From: Gloeobacter violaceus PCC 7421
GTDB taxonomy: Bacteria; Cyanobacteriota; Cyanobacteriia; Gloeobacterales; Gloeobacteraceae
Direction: 5' to 3'
Assembly: GCF_000011385.1 (NCBI RefSeq)
Contig: NC_005125.1
Coordinates: 3,286,001 to 3,350,000, forward strand
Length of the DNA stretch: 64,000 nucleotides
The notes under the pieces were generated by a model. It searched no databases. It saw nothing but the letters and a program-made list of their open reading frames with translations, and had not been told where the DNA came from. A program made the translations under genes and the position numbers. How positions within the stretch are numbered: the first letter of the stretch is position 1; every line of letters begins with the position of its first letter. Positions 1 to 9,372 of this stretch are shown one piece after another.

Positions 1-242
1 TCTTTTTCCCAGGAATAATCCAGGCGCACACCGTACTGCGAACCATCCTCGAAATGGCGGCTGATCTTCTCGCCTTTGTAGTGCAAGTTGGCCACGACCT
101 CATCAAAACCGTGGGTGCGGCACAGATCGAGCACGCGGGCCATCACGGGCCGGTTGAGCACCGGCACCAGCGGCTTGGGGATGTCGTCGGTGAAGGGCCG
201 CAGGCGGGTGCCCTTGCCGGCGGCGAGCACGAAGGCTTTCAT
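1..242 (-). CDS. Sugar-phosphate nucleotidyltransferase, 5' part only
   Basis: Only the first 80 codons are in the window; the gene runs off the left edge. The protein begins MKAFVLAAGKGTRLRPFTDD, the signature nucleotide-binding loop of the NTP-transferase family (mannose-1-phosphate guanylyltransferase, glucose-1-phosphate thymidylyl- or uridylyltransferase). It continues with the IPKPLVPV segment, in which the lysine contacts the phosphates. Such enzymes activate hexose-1-phosphates to nucleotide sugars for glycan synthesis. The ATG at 242-240 is well placed because the glycine-rich loop follows at once. The exact sugar and nucleotide cannot be told from this part. Confidence 0.85.
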   Translation of the reverse strand, partial: MKAFVLAAGKGTRLRPFTDDIPKPLVPVLNRPVMARVLDLCRTHGFDEVVANLHYKGEKISRHFEDGSQYGVRLDYSWEK

Positions 243-369
243 GGATGGTTCCTCGCACGAAGGTTGGCTGACAGGTGCAGCGAATAATGCAGCATTTCGA
301 CCTTATACATTTCGTTAATGCCGTTCATGTTCCTATGGGAACATCGTAAAGGCTCAGTTACCTTCTGTC

Positions 370-1596
370 CTACACCAAAAGCGTGAAGACTTCGTTGGAC
401 AGCAGCAGTCCCTCCGGGACGCTCAGCCGCAAGCGGCCGTCGTATAGTATCAACAGTCCCCGCTCCAGGGCGCTTTGCAACGCCTCGAGCTGGTGCGTGA
501 CTGCAAGGTGGCCGAAGCGCTGCACCAGCGCATTCACTTCCACCCCTTCGAGCAGCCGCAGGCCCAACAGCAGCGTATCGGCTAACTCTTCTTCGGGCAT
601 GACCGGTGCACCCGCCGGAAACTCGCCCCCCTCGACCCAGGCAAAATAATCGTGCAATCGGCGCGGTCTCTCGACGCGCGCCCCCCGGACATAACCGGTC
701 GCACCGTTGCCGATTCCGTAGTAGGGCCGGTTGTCCCAGTAAACCCGGTTGTGGCGGCAGCGAAAACCGGGCCGGGCAAAATTGGCAATCTCATACTGCC
801 GGTAGCCCTGCCCCTGCAACCGCTCGCAGGCGCGCAGGTACATCGCCACGGTGTCGTCGTCACCCGGCAGGGGCGCCTGACCCCCCAGGAACTCCCGGCC
901 AAAAGGGGTCTCTTCTTCGAGAATCAGGTCGTAGAGCGATAGATGGGTAGGCTCCAGCCGCAAAACTTCAGAGAGCGAAAACTCCCAATCGGCAAGGCTC
1001 TGGTGGGGCAGACCGAAGATGAGGTCGAGGTTGAAATTCTCGAAACCTGCCGCCCGCACCGTAGCCACGGAGGAGTAGACCTCCTCAAGTCCGTGGGAAC
1101 GGCCGCAAAGGGCCAGTAGGTGGGACTGAAAGGCCTGGACGCCGACGCTCAGGCGGTTGACCCCCAGCGAGCGGTAACCGGTGAGTTTCTTGCAATCAAA
1201 AGTGCCGGGGTTGGCCTCCAGCGAAATTTCGGCATCGGGGGCAAAACCGCCGAAGTGCTCCCGCAGAGCCGCCAGAACGCGGCCGAGTTGTTCGACCGAC
1301 AACAGCGACGGCGTGCCGCCTCCGAAGTAGACCGTGTCCAATCCCTGGCCCCCGCTCGGGGTCAAGGCGATCTCCGCGAGCAAAAAGCGCACGTACTTTT
1401 CGATCAGCCCTTCGGTGCCGACGGTGACGGCAAAGTCGCAGTAGCGGCAGCGCGTGCGACAAAACGGAATGTGCAGGTAGGCGGCGGTGGGCAGTTCACC
1501 GAAGCGCCCTGGGCAAGTTTGAGGAAGTGTTGCACAGGGAGGATGCGGGACGGTAGAGGCTATAATCTGTGTGTTCGCCTCGTCCTGTCGTTCCAT
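370..1596 (-). CDS. hemW: HemW-like radical SAM protein (coproporphyrinogen oxidase family)
   Basis: A 408-residue radical SAM protein. The segment AYLHIPFCRTRCRYCDF holds the CxxxCxxC motif that binds the 4Fe-4S cluster. It is followed by YFGGGTPS, which binds SAM, and by LSVGVQAF and NFNLDLIFGLPHQ, all typical of the HemN/HemW family. HemW proteins are heme-binding relatives of the oxygen-independent coproporphyrinogen oxidase and act in heme trafficking; they usually lack the first cysteine used by true HemN. About 36 residues precede the catalytic motif, more than usual, so translation may start further in. The ATG used lies 22 bp from the divergent PIN-TRAM gene, so the two share a promoter region. 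Confidence 0.85.
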   Translation of the reverse strand: MERQDEANTQIIASTVPHPPCATLPQTCPGRFGELPTAAYLHIPFCRTRCRYCDFAVTVGTEGLIEKYVRFLLAEIALTPSGGQGLDTVYFGGGTPSLLSVEQLGRVLAALREHFGGFAPDAEISLEANPGTFDCKKLTGYRSLGVNRLSVGVQAFQSHLLALCGRSHGLEEVYSSVATVRAAGFENFNLDLIFGLPHQSLADWEFSLSEVLRLEPTHLSLYDLILEEETPFGREFLGGQAPLPGDDDTVAMYLRACERLQGQGYRQYEIANFARPGFRCRHNRVYWDNRPYYGIGNGATGYVRGARVERPRRLHDYFAWVEGGEFPAGAPVMPEEELADTLLLGLRLLEGVEVNALVQRFGHLAVTHQLEALQSALERGLLILYDGRLRLSVPEGLLLSNEVFTLLV

Positions 1597-1617
1597 TCGC
1601 GAGCGGAATTGTTCCGG

Positions 1618-2700
1618 ATGTTAGATGTCGCCATCGTTTGCCTTTTCATCCTAGCAGGGGCAGGAATCGGCTTTAACAGCATCGCTTTTCTGCCTTCCTC
1701 CTGGACGGCAAACGCCGACATCAGCGGCGTGCGCTGGGTGACTTTGGGGTTCGGTTTTGTCTTCGGTGCCGCCCTTGGGGCCGTCGTGCGCTCCGCCTAC
1801 CGACGCCTGGAGCGCAACATCCGCGAGATGCCCACCGACGCCCTTTTGACCCGCTCGGTCGGTCTGGTGGGCGGTCTGTTGCTCGCGAACTTTCTGCTCG
1901 GTCCCATCTTTTTGTTTCCGTTTCCCGAGTCCCTCGCGTTCATCAAATTTCTCGCGTCGATTTTGGCGAGTTTGGTGTTTGCGTACCTGGGCATGACCCT
2001 CTCCGATGTGCACGGGCGCACGCTGCTCAGGCGCTTCAATCTCAACAGCCTCAATGCGGGCTCCGAGTCGGGGCAGTTCCGGGGGGACGCCCGCCCCAAA
2101 ATCGTCGACACCAGCTGCATCATCGACGGCAGGCTCGAAGAATTGCTGGGCACCGGATTTCTCGAAGGCTATCTGGTAGTGCCGCGCTTTGTGCTCGACG
2201 AATTGCAATTGCTCTCCGACAGCGCCGACGCCGACAGGCGCTCCAAGGGCCGCCGCGGCCTCGACATCCTCAGCCAGTTGCAGACGGGCTTCGGTGAGCG
2301 GCTCGTCCTGCACGAACTCGATTACCCGAAACTTGCCACCGTCGACGCCAAATTGGTGCGCCTCACCCAAGATCTCGAAGGGGCGCTTGTCACCAACGAT
2401 TTCAACCTCAACAAAGTGGCCAACCTGCAGGGGCTCACCGTCCTCAACGTCAATGACTTGGCCAGCGTGCTCAAGCCGCGCTTTCTGCCCGGGGATCTGT
2501 TGCAGGTGAAGGTGCTGCGCGAAGGCAAAGAACCCCATCAAGGCATCGCCTACCTCGAGGACGGCACGATGGTCGTCATCGAAGAAGGCAGCGGCCACAT
2601 CGGCGAGCAGGCGAGCGTTTCGGTGACCTCGGCTCTGCAGACCTCCGCCGGCCGCATGATCTTTGCCCGCCTACAAAACCGCCCTGTGCCCAAGGCTTGA
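1618..2700 (+). CDS. Membrane-anchored PIN-TRAM domain protein (YacL-like)
   Basis: A 360-residue protein. The first ~130 residues hold about four hydrophobic helices. A PIN nuclease-like domain follows (KIVDTSCIIDGRLEELL, with acidic residues again at VTNDFNLNKVA), then a C-terminal TRAM domain (~300-355, LLQVKVLREGKEPHQGIAYL). The order 4 TM-PIN-TRAM is that of the YacL family, conserved in Gram-positive bacteria and cyanobacteria. PIN domains cut single-stranded RNA and TRAM domains bind RNA, so a membrane-bound RNA-processing role is likely but unproven. The ATG at 1618 is chosen because the hydrophobic N-terminus starts there; the frame is open further upstream but overlaps the divergent hemW gene. 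Confidence 0.85.
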   Translation: MLDVAIVCLFILAGAGIGFNSIAFLPSSWTANADISGVRWVTLGFGFVFGAALGAVVRSAYRRLERNIREMPTDALLTRSVGLVGGLLLANFLLGPIFLFPFPESLAFIKFLASILASLVFAYLGMTLSDVHGRTLLRRFNLNSLNAGSESGQFRGDARPKIVDTSCIIDGRLEELLGTGFLEGYLVVPRFVLDELQLLSDSADADRRSKGRRGLDILSQLQTGFGERLVLHELDYPKLATVDAKLVRLTQDLEGALVTNDFNLNKVANLQGLTVLNVNDLASVLKPRFLPGDLLQVKVLREGKEPHQGIAYLEDGTMVVIEEGSGHIGEQASVSVTSALQTSAGRMIFARLQNRPVPKA

Positions 2701-2926
2701 ACCGGCAGCCGGCAGAGCGCGCGATCAATTGGCGCCAAGATTAATCTGTATCAAAAGTGACCAAGTTTGACTGACTTTGCGCGGACTGTTTCTCCCCTTG
2801 CGTTTGCGGGAAACCAGTCATAGAGTCGGTTGCTTGTGCGTGGGCAGTCCATACTTGATTGCAAGGATTGAGCGACATCCGTGCATACGGTATGAACTTT
2901 ATGGTTCAATTTCCATTGAAGTCGCG

Positions 2927-5900
2927 GTGAGCTTTACTTTGCTACCCAATTTTGCTGCCCAAAGATTCCGAACTACTGCCTTGCGTTTTCAGGCCATCGC
3001 CATGTCTCTGGCCGTCAGCCTGCCATTGACGACGTCCCCACTGTTGGCGGCAGAGCGCCTTCCTGTCGGTTTTCAAAAGAAAGTGCCGTTTGCCCAGACC
3101 CAAAATTTGCTGCGCTCCTCTGCCGGGCGGGGAGTGGTGCCCGCGGACTCTCAGGGCCGGGTGCGCGCGATCGTCCAGTTTGTCGAAAAACCGACGGTTC
3201 TAATGCGTCGGGGCGCCGACTTGCGCAGCGCCGAAGCCAGGGATTATGGCGAGCAGCTTGCCCGGCTGCGCGCTGCGCGGCTGGAGCAAATCGAGCGGCT
3301 CGGCGGTCGGGTGCAAAGTGTGCTGTCGAATGTACTCAACGCCGCCGTCGTCGAGGTGGCCCAAGAGCGCATTCCCCAGATTCGGCGACTGGCCGGGGTG
3401 AAATCGGTGCGTCCGGCGCGCGTCTACCGTCCCGATCAGAGCCCGCCTGGAAGCGTCGGCGAACTGATCGGCACCACAGCTTTGCAGCAGGCCGGGATCA
3501 CCGGCGAAGGGGTGGTGATCGCGGTGGTCGATTCGGGGGTCGATTACACCCACGCGGCCCTGGGAGGTACGGGCACCGTCGCCGCCTATCAGGCGGCAGT
3601 GAGCGGTTCGGCTCCGCTTGCCGTCGGTGATTCGCCGGATTTTCCGAACGCCAAGGTCATCGGTGGTTTTGATTATCTGGGCGAGACCTGGACCGGTAAT
3701 TCCGCCGATCCGGGCGGGCTTGCGGTCACCCCCGATCCGGATCCGGTCGACAACAAACAGACGGATACCGATTTTGCCGGTCACGGCACAGCAGTCTCTT
3801 CAGCCTCGGCGGGCCTGCCGCTGCCGCAAAGCGGGCTGGCGGGAGGAACCGCGCCCGGGGCCAAGGTGCTCGCCTACCGCGGCTGCAGCCGAATCAGCGC
3901 CAGTTGCGAAGGCAGCGCTTTGCTCAACTCAATCGAAGCGGCGGTCGCCTTCGATGTCTCGGGGGCCTTCCCCGGCTACCCGAACCCGGTGCGCAAGGTG
4001 ATCAACCTTTCGCTGGGGGCGGCCTTCTTCGACCCCTCCGTAGACGATCTATCGGAGGCGGTGCGCAACGCGGTGGAGGCGGGTGTGGTCGTCGTGGCCT
4101 CCGCCGGCAACAGCGGCGATCTTCCTTACGCCACGGGCACTCCCGGTTCGACGGAGACGGTGATCGGGGTGGCTGCGAGCCTGCCGCCGCTCAACATCGG
4201 ACCGGGATTGGAAGTGCCTACTCTGGGTGTCACCTATCAACTGGGCGTCGCCCAGTTCGGCCCGGCGCTGACGGAGCCTTTGACCACCACCTTCAAACTC
4301 GCGGGCAGCGCCGAGATCAACCTCGCCTGCAGCAATCCGCCCAACCAGAATCCGCCCGCTCCCGCCGAGCCGCCGATTGCCGATCTGAGCGGCAGCACCG
4401 GCATCGCCGATCGCGGCGATTGCGAATTTTCTGAAAAAGTCTACAACCTTCAGCAGGCAGGCGCGCTCGCCGGGCTCATCGTCAACAACGCCCCAGGTGT
4501 GCTCACCATGGCCCCGGGGGCGGCGGCTTCGCTGGTAACCATCCCGTCGTTCATCATCGACCAGGAGCAGGGCACCACCCTCAAAGCGGCCCTTGCGGGC
4601 GATCCTGGCCTGACGGCCACCTTTATCCCCCAGTTGTCGATTCCCAATCCCAACTTCGATCAAATTGCCGATTTTTCGTCGCGCGGCCCGAGCCCGGCGC
4701 TCAACCGGATCAAACCCGACATCACCGCCCCGACCAACACCTTTGAAGCGAACATCGGTACCGGCAACCTCGGAGCGGAATTTGGCGGCACCTCCAACTC
4801 CGCTCCGGTGACCTCCGGCGTTGCGGCGCTCGTTCTCTCCAAGTACCCCGCCTACACCCCCAACCAGGTCAAAACCGCTTTGATGAACAGTGCCAATCCA
4901 CAAGTTTTCGCCGACAAAGCGGCGGGGACGGTGGTGCCCATCGCCCGCCAGGGCGCAGGACGGGTGCAGGCGGACCGGGCCGCCAATTTGCAGACGCTTG
5001 CCTTCGACGCCGCCGATCCGGCCAGGCCGGCTTCGCTGTCGCTGGGTTACCGGGTCTTCCCAAAGTCCGAGACTCTGACGCGGACTGTCGCCGTTCAGAA
5101 CCTGTCCGGCAGTGCGAAAACTTATACCCTTTCAGTACAACCGCGCTACCCGGAGGATGCGGGCAAAGGGGTGAGTTTCCAGGTGCCCGACACGCTCAGC
5201 GTACCCGCAGGCCAGACGCGCACCTTTGCTGTCACCGTCAACGTGCGCAGCGACCTATTGCCGGCAGGCGGTCTCGACGCGGGTCTTGGAGGCAACGACA
5301 CCGCCGCCTTCAGCGCCTTTGAGCAGGACGGCTACATCACCATCGACGGCGGGGCCGACAATACGGTCTCGCTCCCTTACCTGCTCCTGCCGCGCAAAGG
5401 CTCCGAGGTCCAGGCCAGCAGCCAGGCAGGACCAAAAGCAGTCCTTGTCAACGCGGGTGTGGCCGCTACCACCGCCCAGGTCTTCAACCTCGCAGGCAGC
5501 GACCCGCAGGATCTACCCGGCCCTGAAGCAGGTGAGAACGCCATCAACACGGACATCAAAGAGGTGGGTTTGCGCTTTTTGCCCGCCACGGGCGACACCG
5601 CCGAGACGATCGAATTTGCAGTGAGCCTGTACCGGCCGTTCACCAACCCGCGCAATGCACCGGTGCAGATCGACGTCGATGTTACCGGCGACGGCATCGC
5701 CGATTACTTCGTCTTCAACTACGACCTGGAACTGTTGACCGGGGCGACCACCGGCCAGAATGTCACCTACATCCTGGAGGCGGCTACGGGGTTATTGATC
5801 GCGGACTTCTACACCCAGCTCAACTACAACGCCGGCCAGTTGGTGCTGCCGGTCCTGGCAGCTTCAATCGGGGCCACCGCTGAGACCCGGTTGCAGTTGC

Positions 5901-6166
5901 GAGCGGTCACCGGCTCGACAGCCCTGGGGTTTTTCGGGCAAACCGACCTCGCCCCCGACTCCGGGCTGTACGCCTTCACACCGGCCAAACGGGTGACGGC
6001 CGCCGCGGCCACCTCGGTGGCGGTGCCGGCCCTGGGTACGGCCAGTGTCGATTTCACCGTCGAGCGCACCAATGCCGGAGCCTCCCCCTCGGATGCGGGG
6101 CTGCTCTTTGTGTTGCCGGACAATCCGCTCGCCTCCCAGACCGACTCCCTGCGGATCGCCCGCTGA
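2927..6166 (+). CDS. Secreted subtilisin-like serine peptidase (S8) with PA insert
   Basis: About 1079 residues. A signal-like N-terminus (hydrophobic stretch ending near SPLLAAE) is followed by an inhibitor I9-like propeptide and an S8 catalytic domain. The triad is Asp in AVVDSGVDYTH (~residue 202), His in DFAGHGTAVSS (~286) and Ser in GGTSNSAPVTSG (~623). The long gap before the serine holds a PA domain (ADRGDCEFSEKVYNLQQAGA), as in lactocepin and plant subtilases. The last ~400 residues look like beta-sandwich domains. It is probably exported and degrades proteins outside the cell. The GTG at 2927 gives a basic N-region before the hydrophobic core; ATG at 3002 is the main alternative. The gene ends 6 bp from the convergent dehydrogenase gene. 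Confidence 0.88.
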   Translation: MSFTLLPNFAAQRFRTTALRFQAIAMSLAVSLPLTTSPLLAAERLPVGFQKKVPFAQTQNLLRSSAGRGVVPADSQGRVRAIVQFVEKPTVLMRRGADLRSAEARDYGEQLARLRAARLEQIERLGGRVQSVLSNVLNAAVVEVAQERIPQIRRLAGVKSVRPARVYRPDQSPPGSVGELIGTTALQQAGITGEGVVIAVVDSGVDYTHAALGGTGTVAAYQAAVSGSAPLAVGDSPDFPNAKVIGGFDYLGETWTGNSADPGGLAVTPDPDPVDNKQTDTDFAGHGTAVSSASAGLPLPQSGLAGGTAPGAKVLAYRGCSRISASCEGSALLNSIEAAVAFDVSGAFPGYPNPVRKVINLSLGAAFFDPSVDDLSEAVRNAVEAGVVVVASAGNSGDLPYATGTPGSTETVIGVAASLPPLNIGPGLEVPTLGVTYQLGVAQFGPALTEPLTTTFKLAGSAEINLACSNPPNQNPPAPAEPPIADLSGSTGIADRGDCEFSEKVYNLQQAGALAGLIVNNAPGVLTMAPGAAASLVTIPSFIIDQEQGTTLKAALAGDPGLTATFIPQLSIPNPNFDQIADFSSRGPSPALNRIKPDITAPTNTFEANIGTGNLGAEFGGTSNSAPVTSGVAALVLSKYPAYTPNQVKTALMNSANPQVFADKAAGTVVPIARQGAGRVQADRAANLQTLAFDAADPARPASLSLGYRVFPKSETLTRTVAVQNLSGSAKTYTLSVQPRYPEDAGKGVSFQVPDTLSVPAGQTRTFAVTVNVRSDLLPAGGLDAGLGGNDTAAFSAFEQDGYITIDGGADNTVSLPYLLLPRKGSEVQASSQAGPKAVLVNAGVAATTAQVFNLAGSDPQDLPGPEAGENAINTDIKEVGLRFLPATGDTAETIEFAVSLYRPFTNPRNAPVQIDVDVTGDGIADYFVFNYDLELLTGATTGQNVTYILEAATGLLIADFYTQLNYNAGQLVLPVLAASIGATAETRLQLRAVTGSTALGFFGQTDLAPDSGLYAFTPAKRVTAAAATSVAVPALGTASVDFTVERTNAGASPSDAGLLFVLPDNPLASQTDSLRIAR

Positions 6167-6172
6167 CCCTCC

Positions 6173-7252
6173 TCAGCCCGCTACCTTCTGGGCAATCGCC
6201 TCGGCCATCTGGCGGGTACCGGCGGGGGTCGCTCCCGCCGGGGCCAGGTCGTAGGTAACGCTGCGGCCTTCGGCGATCACGGCGGCCACGGCCTGCTCGA
6301 CGCGCACGGCGGCCTCCTGCTCGCCCAGGTGCCGAAGCAACAGCGCGCCGCTCAGGATGAGTGCCGAGGGATTGACCTTGTTCTGACCGGCGTAGCGCGG
6401 CGCCGAGCCGTGGATCGCTTCGAAGACGGCGCTGCGATCGCCGATATTGGCCCCCGGCGCCACCCCGAGACCGCCCACCAGCCCGGCGGTCAGATCCGAG
6501 ACGATATCGCCATAGAGGTTGGGCAGCACCAGGACGTCGTAGGATTCCGGCCTCTGGACGAGTTGCATGCAAAGGTTGTCCACGATCCGATCTTCAAACT
6601 CGACATCCGGATACTCCGAAGCCACCTGGCGGGCAGCCTCCAGAAACAGACCGTCGGTGTGCTTCAAGATATTCGCCTTGTGGACGGCGGTAACTTTGCG
6701 GCGGGCGTGGCGGCGGGCGTACTCGAAGGCGAAGCGGGCGATCCGCTCGCTCGCCTCGCTGGAGATTGGTTTGACCGCAAGGCCGGATCTTGGAAAGATT
6801 TTTTTGCCGCCCAGGCGCATGAGCATCTCGATTACTTCAAGAGCCTGGGGAGAATTTTTTTCAAACTCGATGCCGCTGTAGAGGTCCTCGGTATTTTCGC
6901 GCACGACCACCAGATCGATATTGTCGTAGCGCGAGTGCACCCCGGGCAGGGTGCGGGCCGGGCGCAGGTTGGCGTACAAGTCGAGGGCCCGACGCAAGGC
7001 GACGTTGACCGAACGGATGCCCGAACCTGCGGGGGTGGTGATCGGGCCTTTGATGGCGGCGTCGCTCGCGCGCACCGCTTCGATCACTGGGGCCGGAAGG
7101 GGTGTGCCGGACTTCTCCATCACCTCGGCGCCGGCATCGACCACGACCCACTCAAAGTCGATCCCGGTGGCGTCGAGCACGATCCGGGCTGCCTGCGTCA
7201 CTTCCGGGCCGATCCCATCGCCGCGGATCAGTGTGACACGATATGGGGACAC
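6173..7252 (-). CDS. Short-type isocitrate/isopropylmalate dehydrogenase family, likely isocitrate dehydrogenase
   Basis: A 359-residue beta-decarboxylating dehydrogenase. N-terminal [11 protein letters not shown] marks the family. [18 protein letters not shown] carries the Ser/Asn/Arg set that binds isocitrate, rather than the leucine-rich loop of isopropylmalate dehydrogenase. [15 protein letters not shown] and [16 protein letters not shown] (metal-binding aspartates) follow. It should convert isocitrate to 2-oxoglutarate in the cytoplasm. It has the short length of NAD-dependent IDHs, but the cofactor loop reads [16 protein letters not shown], close to the Lys-Tyr pattern of E. coli NADP-IDH. 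Cofactor choice is therefore open, and homoisocitrate dehydrogenase cannot be fully excluded. Confidence 0.8.
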   Translation of the reverse strand: MSPYRVTLIRGDGIGPEVTQAARIVLDATGIDFEWVVVDAGAEVMEKSGTPLPAPVIEAVRASDAAIKGPITTPAGSGIRSVNVALRRALDLYANLRPARTLPGVHSRYDNIDLVVVRENTEDLYSGIEFEKNSPQALEVIEMLMRLGGKKIFPRSGLAVKPISSEASERIARFAFEYARRHARRKVTAVHKANILKHTDGLFLEAARQVASEYPDVEFEDRIVDNLCMQLVQRPESYDVLVLPNLYGDIVSDLTAGLVGGLGVAPGANIGDRSAVFEAIHGSAPRYAGQNKVNPSALILSGALLLRHLGEQEAAVRVEQAVAAVIAEGRSVTYDLAPAGATPAGTRQMAEAIAQKVAG

Positions 7253-7423
7253 GGACGAACTCCCGCAATTCTACAGAGTTAAGAACGCCCCCATACGATA
7301 CCGCTCCTGAAGATGACCCGGCAGTCCCAGGGGGCGGCATTTTTCAACCCCGGACGGGCGAAGGGAGGGAATCGGCGTTTTAAATTGAAATGTTGGCCGA
7401 TCACCCACACCTGCACCTGCACC

Positions 7424-8515
7424 ATGCCGCTTCCCGCCGCCGTCCTCACCACCCCCCATAGCGGCTACCACTGGCCGGGTTCGCTGCTGTCGCCCCGCAA
7501 TCGCCGCTTCTTCGAAGGCTGGTACTACCGGGTGAGCCTTGCTGAGGAGGGCGAATCGTTCGCCTTTATGTACGCAATCGAAGACCCGGCCGGGGGAGCG
7601 CCGACCAGCGGCGGTTTTGCCCAGGTGCTCGGTCCTGAAGACGGCCGCACCTACCAACTCTTTGGGGGCGTGGAGGGCTTCTGGGCCACCCCCGACCGCC
7701 TTGCCCTCGGCCACCGGCAAGATCCGCCCGGACCGGCGGGGTATCTGGAGCCGGAGGATTTTGAAGCGAAAGTGCGCCGGGGCTACCAGGCCACCGACAG
7801 CCTCAACCAGGGCTGTATCGAGGACGAGACAGGAGAGATCACCCGCTGGTGCTACCGGCTCCGGCCGGTGCACGGTTGGGGAGCACCGGGGCGACCGGTG
7901 GCGACGATGGGCTGGCTGTCGTACCTGCCGGTGTTCGAACCCGGCTGGCAAATCTTGATGGCCGACGGCCTGGCGGAGGGCTGGATCGAATGGCGAGGAC
8001 GGCGCTATACTTTCACCGGCGCCCCCGCCTACGGCGAAAAAAACTGGGGCGGAGCCTTTCCCACCCAGTGGTTCTGGGTGCAGGCCAACGCCTTCGAGGG
8101 TTCCCCGGGCGCGGCGCTGGTGGCGGGGGGCGGACGGCGCGGGGTGCTGTGGTGGGAAGAATCGGTGGCGATGGTCGGCTTCTACTGGGCCGGGCGATTC
8201 TACCGGTTTACGGCCGGGCAGGAAAAGCTCACCTGTACCGTCACGCCCTGGGGCCACTGGCACATCGAAGCGCTCTCGGAGCGCCACCGCATCGAAGTCA
8301 GCGGCACCGTCGCCCCGGAGGGCGGCATCGAGCTGTTGGCACCGACGGCGAACGGCTCGCGCTTCGTGTGCCGCGACACCCTCAAGGGGGAGGTGCGGGT
8401 GCGCCTGGAGCGGCGCTGGGGCGACCGGGCAGTATTGTTCGACGGACGGACACCTCTGGGAGGGCTGGAGACCGGCGGCGGTCCGTGGGACGGTGAGTGG
8501 CGTATTTCTTGTTAG
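7424..8515 (+). CDS. Tocopherol cyclase (VTE1 / slr1737 type)
   Basis: A 363-residue protein matching plant VTE1 and cyanobacterial tocopherol cyclases. It begins with TPHSGYHWPG and RRFFEGWYYRVSL, followed by many tryptophan-rich segments (YGEKNWGGAFPTQWFWVQAN). The enzyme closes the chromanol ring of 2,3-dimethyl-6-phytyl-1,4-benzoquinol to give gamma-tocopherol. The ATG at 7424 gives the usual ~360 residues and puts the conserved start of the domain about 10 residues in; the frame stays open upstream to 7313 without family similarity. It is the first gene of a tocopherol operon, and the next gene starts just after, or overlaps, its stop. Confidence 0.9.
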   Translation: MPLPAAVLTTPHSGYHWPGSLLSPRNRRFFEGWYYRVSLAEEGESFAFMYAIEDPAGGAPTSGGFAQVLGPEDGRTYQLFGGVEGFWATPDRLALGHRQDPPGPAGYLEPEDFEAKVRRGYQATDSLNQGCIEDETGEITRWCYRLRPVHGWGAPGRPVATMGWLSYLPVFEPGWQILMADGLAEGWIEWRGRRYTFTGAPAYGEKNWGGAFPTQWFWVQANAFEGSPGAALVAGGGRRGVLWWEESVAMVGFYWAGRFYRFTAGQEKLTCTVTPWGHWHIEALSERHRIEVSGTVAPEGGIELLAPTANGSRFVCRDTLKGEVRVRLERRWGDRAVLFDGRTPLGGLETGGGPWDGEWRISC

Positions 8516-8526
8516 ATGAGGCGGCA

Positions 8527-9372
8527 ATGGGCGAGCGAACGGTTCTCAACGAAAATATCCGGCGGTTCTACGACGCGTCCTCCGGGTTGTGGGAGGAGGT
8601 CTGGGGCGAGCACATGCACCACGGCCACTGGGAAGTGGGGGAAGCGGACAAAGATCGCCGCGTCGCCCAGGTGGATTTGGTCGTCAGGCTCCTCGACTGG
8701 GCGGGGATCGACCGGGCCGAGTCGATCGTCGATGTCGGCTGCGGCATCGGCGGCAGCAGTCTGTTTCTGGCGGAGCGCTTCGGCGCCCGGGTGGAGGGGA
8801 TCACCCTCAGCCCCGTGCAGTGTAAGCGCGCCGCCGAGCGCGCCCGCGAGCACCATCTGGACGGGCGCGCGCACTTTCAGGTGGCCGACGCCCACCGGAT
8901 GCCCTTCGCCGACGGCCGGTTCGACCTGGTCTGGTCGCTCGAAAGCGGTGAGCACATGGCCGACAAGGCCCAATTTTTGCGCGAATGCCACCGGGTGCTC
9001 AGGCCCGGCGGCCGCTTCGTGTTTGTGACTTGGTGCTGTCGCCACGGCGCCTTGGACGCGCGGGATCAAAAATGGCTCGGGGCGATCTACCGGATCTACC
9101 ACCTGCCCTACATCCTCTCGATCGAGAGCTACACGCAGTTGCTTGGTGAGACGGGGTTCTCGGGCATTCGGACCACCGACTGGTCCGATCGGGTGGCCCG
9201 CTTCTGGTCGCTGGTCATCGATTCGGCCCTCGAACCGGCGGTGCTGTGGAAGGTGATCGCCCAGGGACCGACGGTAATCAAAGGCGCGCTCGCCATGCAG
9301 TTGATGCGGCGCAGCTACGCGCGGGGGCTGGTGCGCTTCGGCGTGTTCGCGGCCCAAAAGGCGGAGGGATAA
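8527..9372 (+). CDS. Gamma-tocopherol methyltransferase (VTE4 type)
   Basis: A 281-residue class I SAM methyltransferase. The N-terminus NENIRRFYDASSGLWEEVWG and the HMHHGHW segment are hallmarks of gamma-tocopherol C-methyltransferases (Synechocystis slr0089). SIVDVGCGIGGSS is SAM motif I and VWSLESGEHM is the later motif. It methylates gamma- to alpha-tocopherol. ATG 8527 lies 11 bp after the cyclase stop; an in-frame ATG at 8497 would overlap the cyclase and add ten residues. Its stop overlaps the next start (TAATG), so translation is probably coupled. A methylphytylbenzoquinol methyltransferase is the main alternative, but the N-terminal motif favours VTE4. Confidence 0.88.
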   Translation: MGERTVLNENIRRFYDASSGLWEEVWGEHMHHGHWEVGEADKDRRVAQVDLVVRLLDWAGIDRAESIVDVGCGIGGSSLFLAERFGARVEGITLSPVQCKRAAERAREHHLDGRAHFQVADAHRMPFADGRFDLVWSLESGEHMADKAQFLRECHRVLRPGGRFVFVTWCCRHGALDARDQKWLGAIYRIYHLPYILSIESYTQLLGETGFSGIRTTDWSDRVARFWSLVIDSALEPAVLWKVIAQGPTVIKGALAMQLMRRSYARGLVRFGVFAAQKAEG

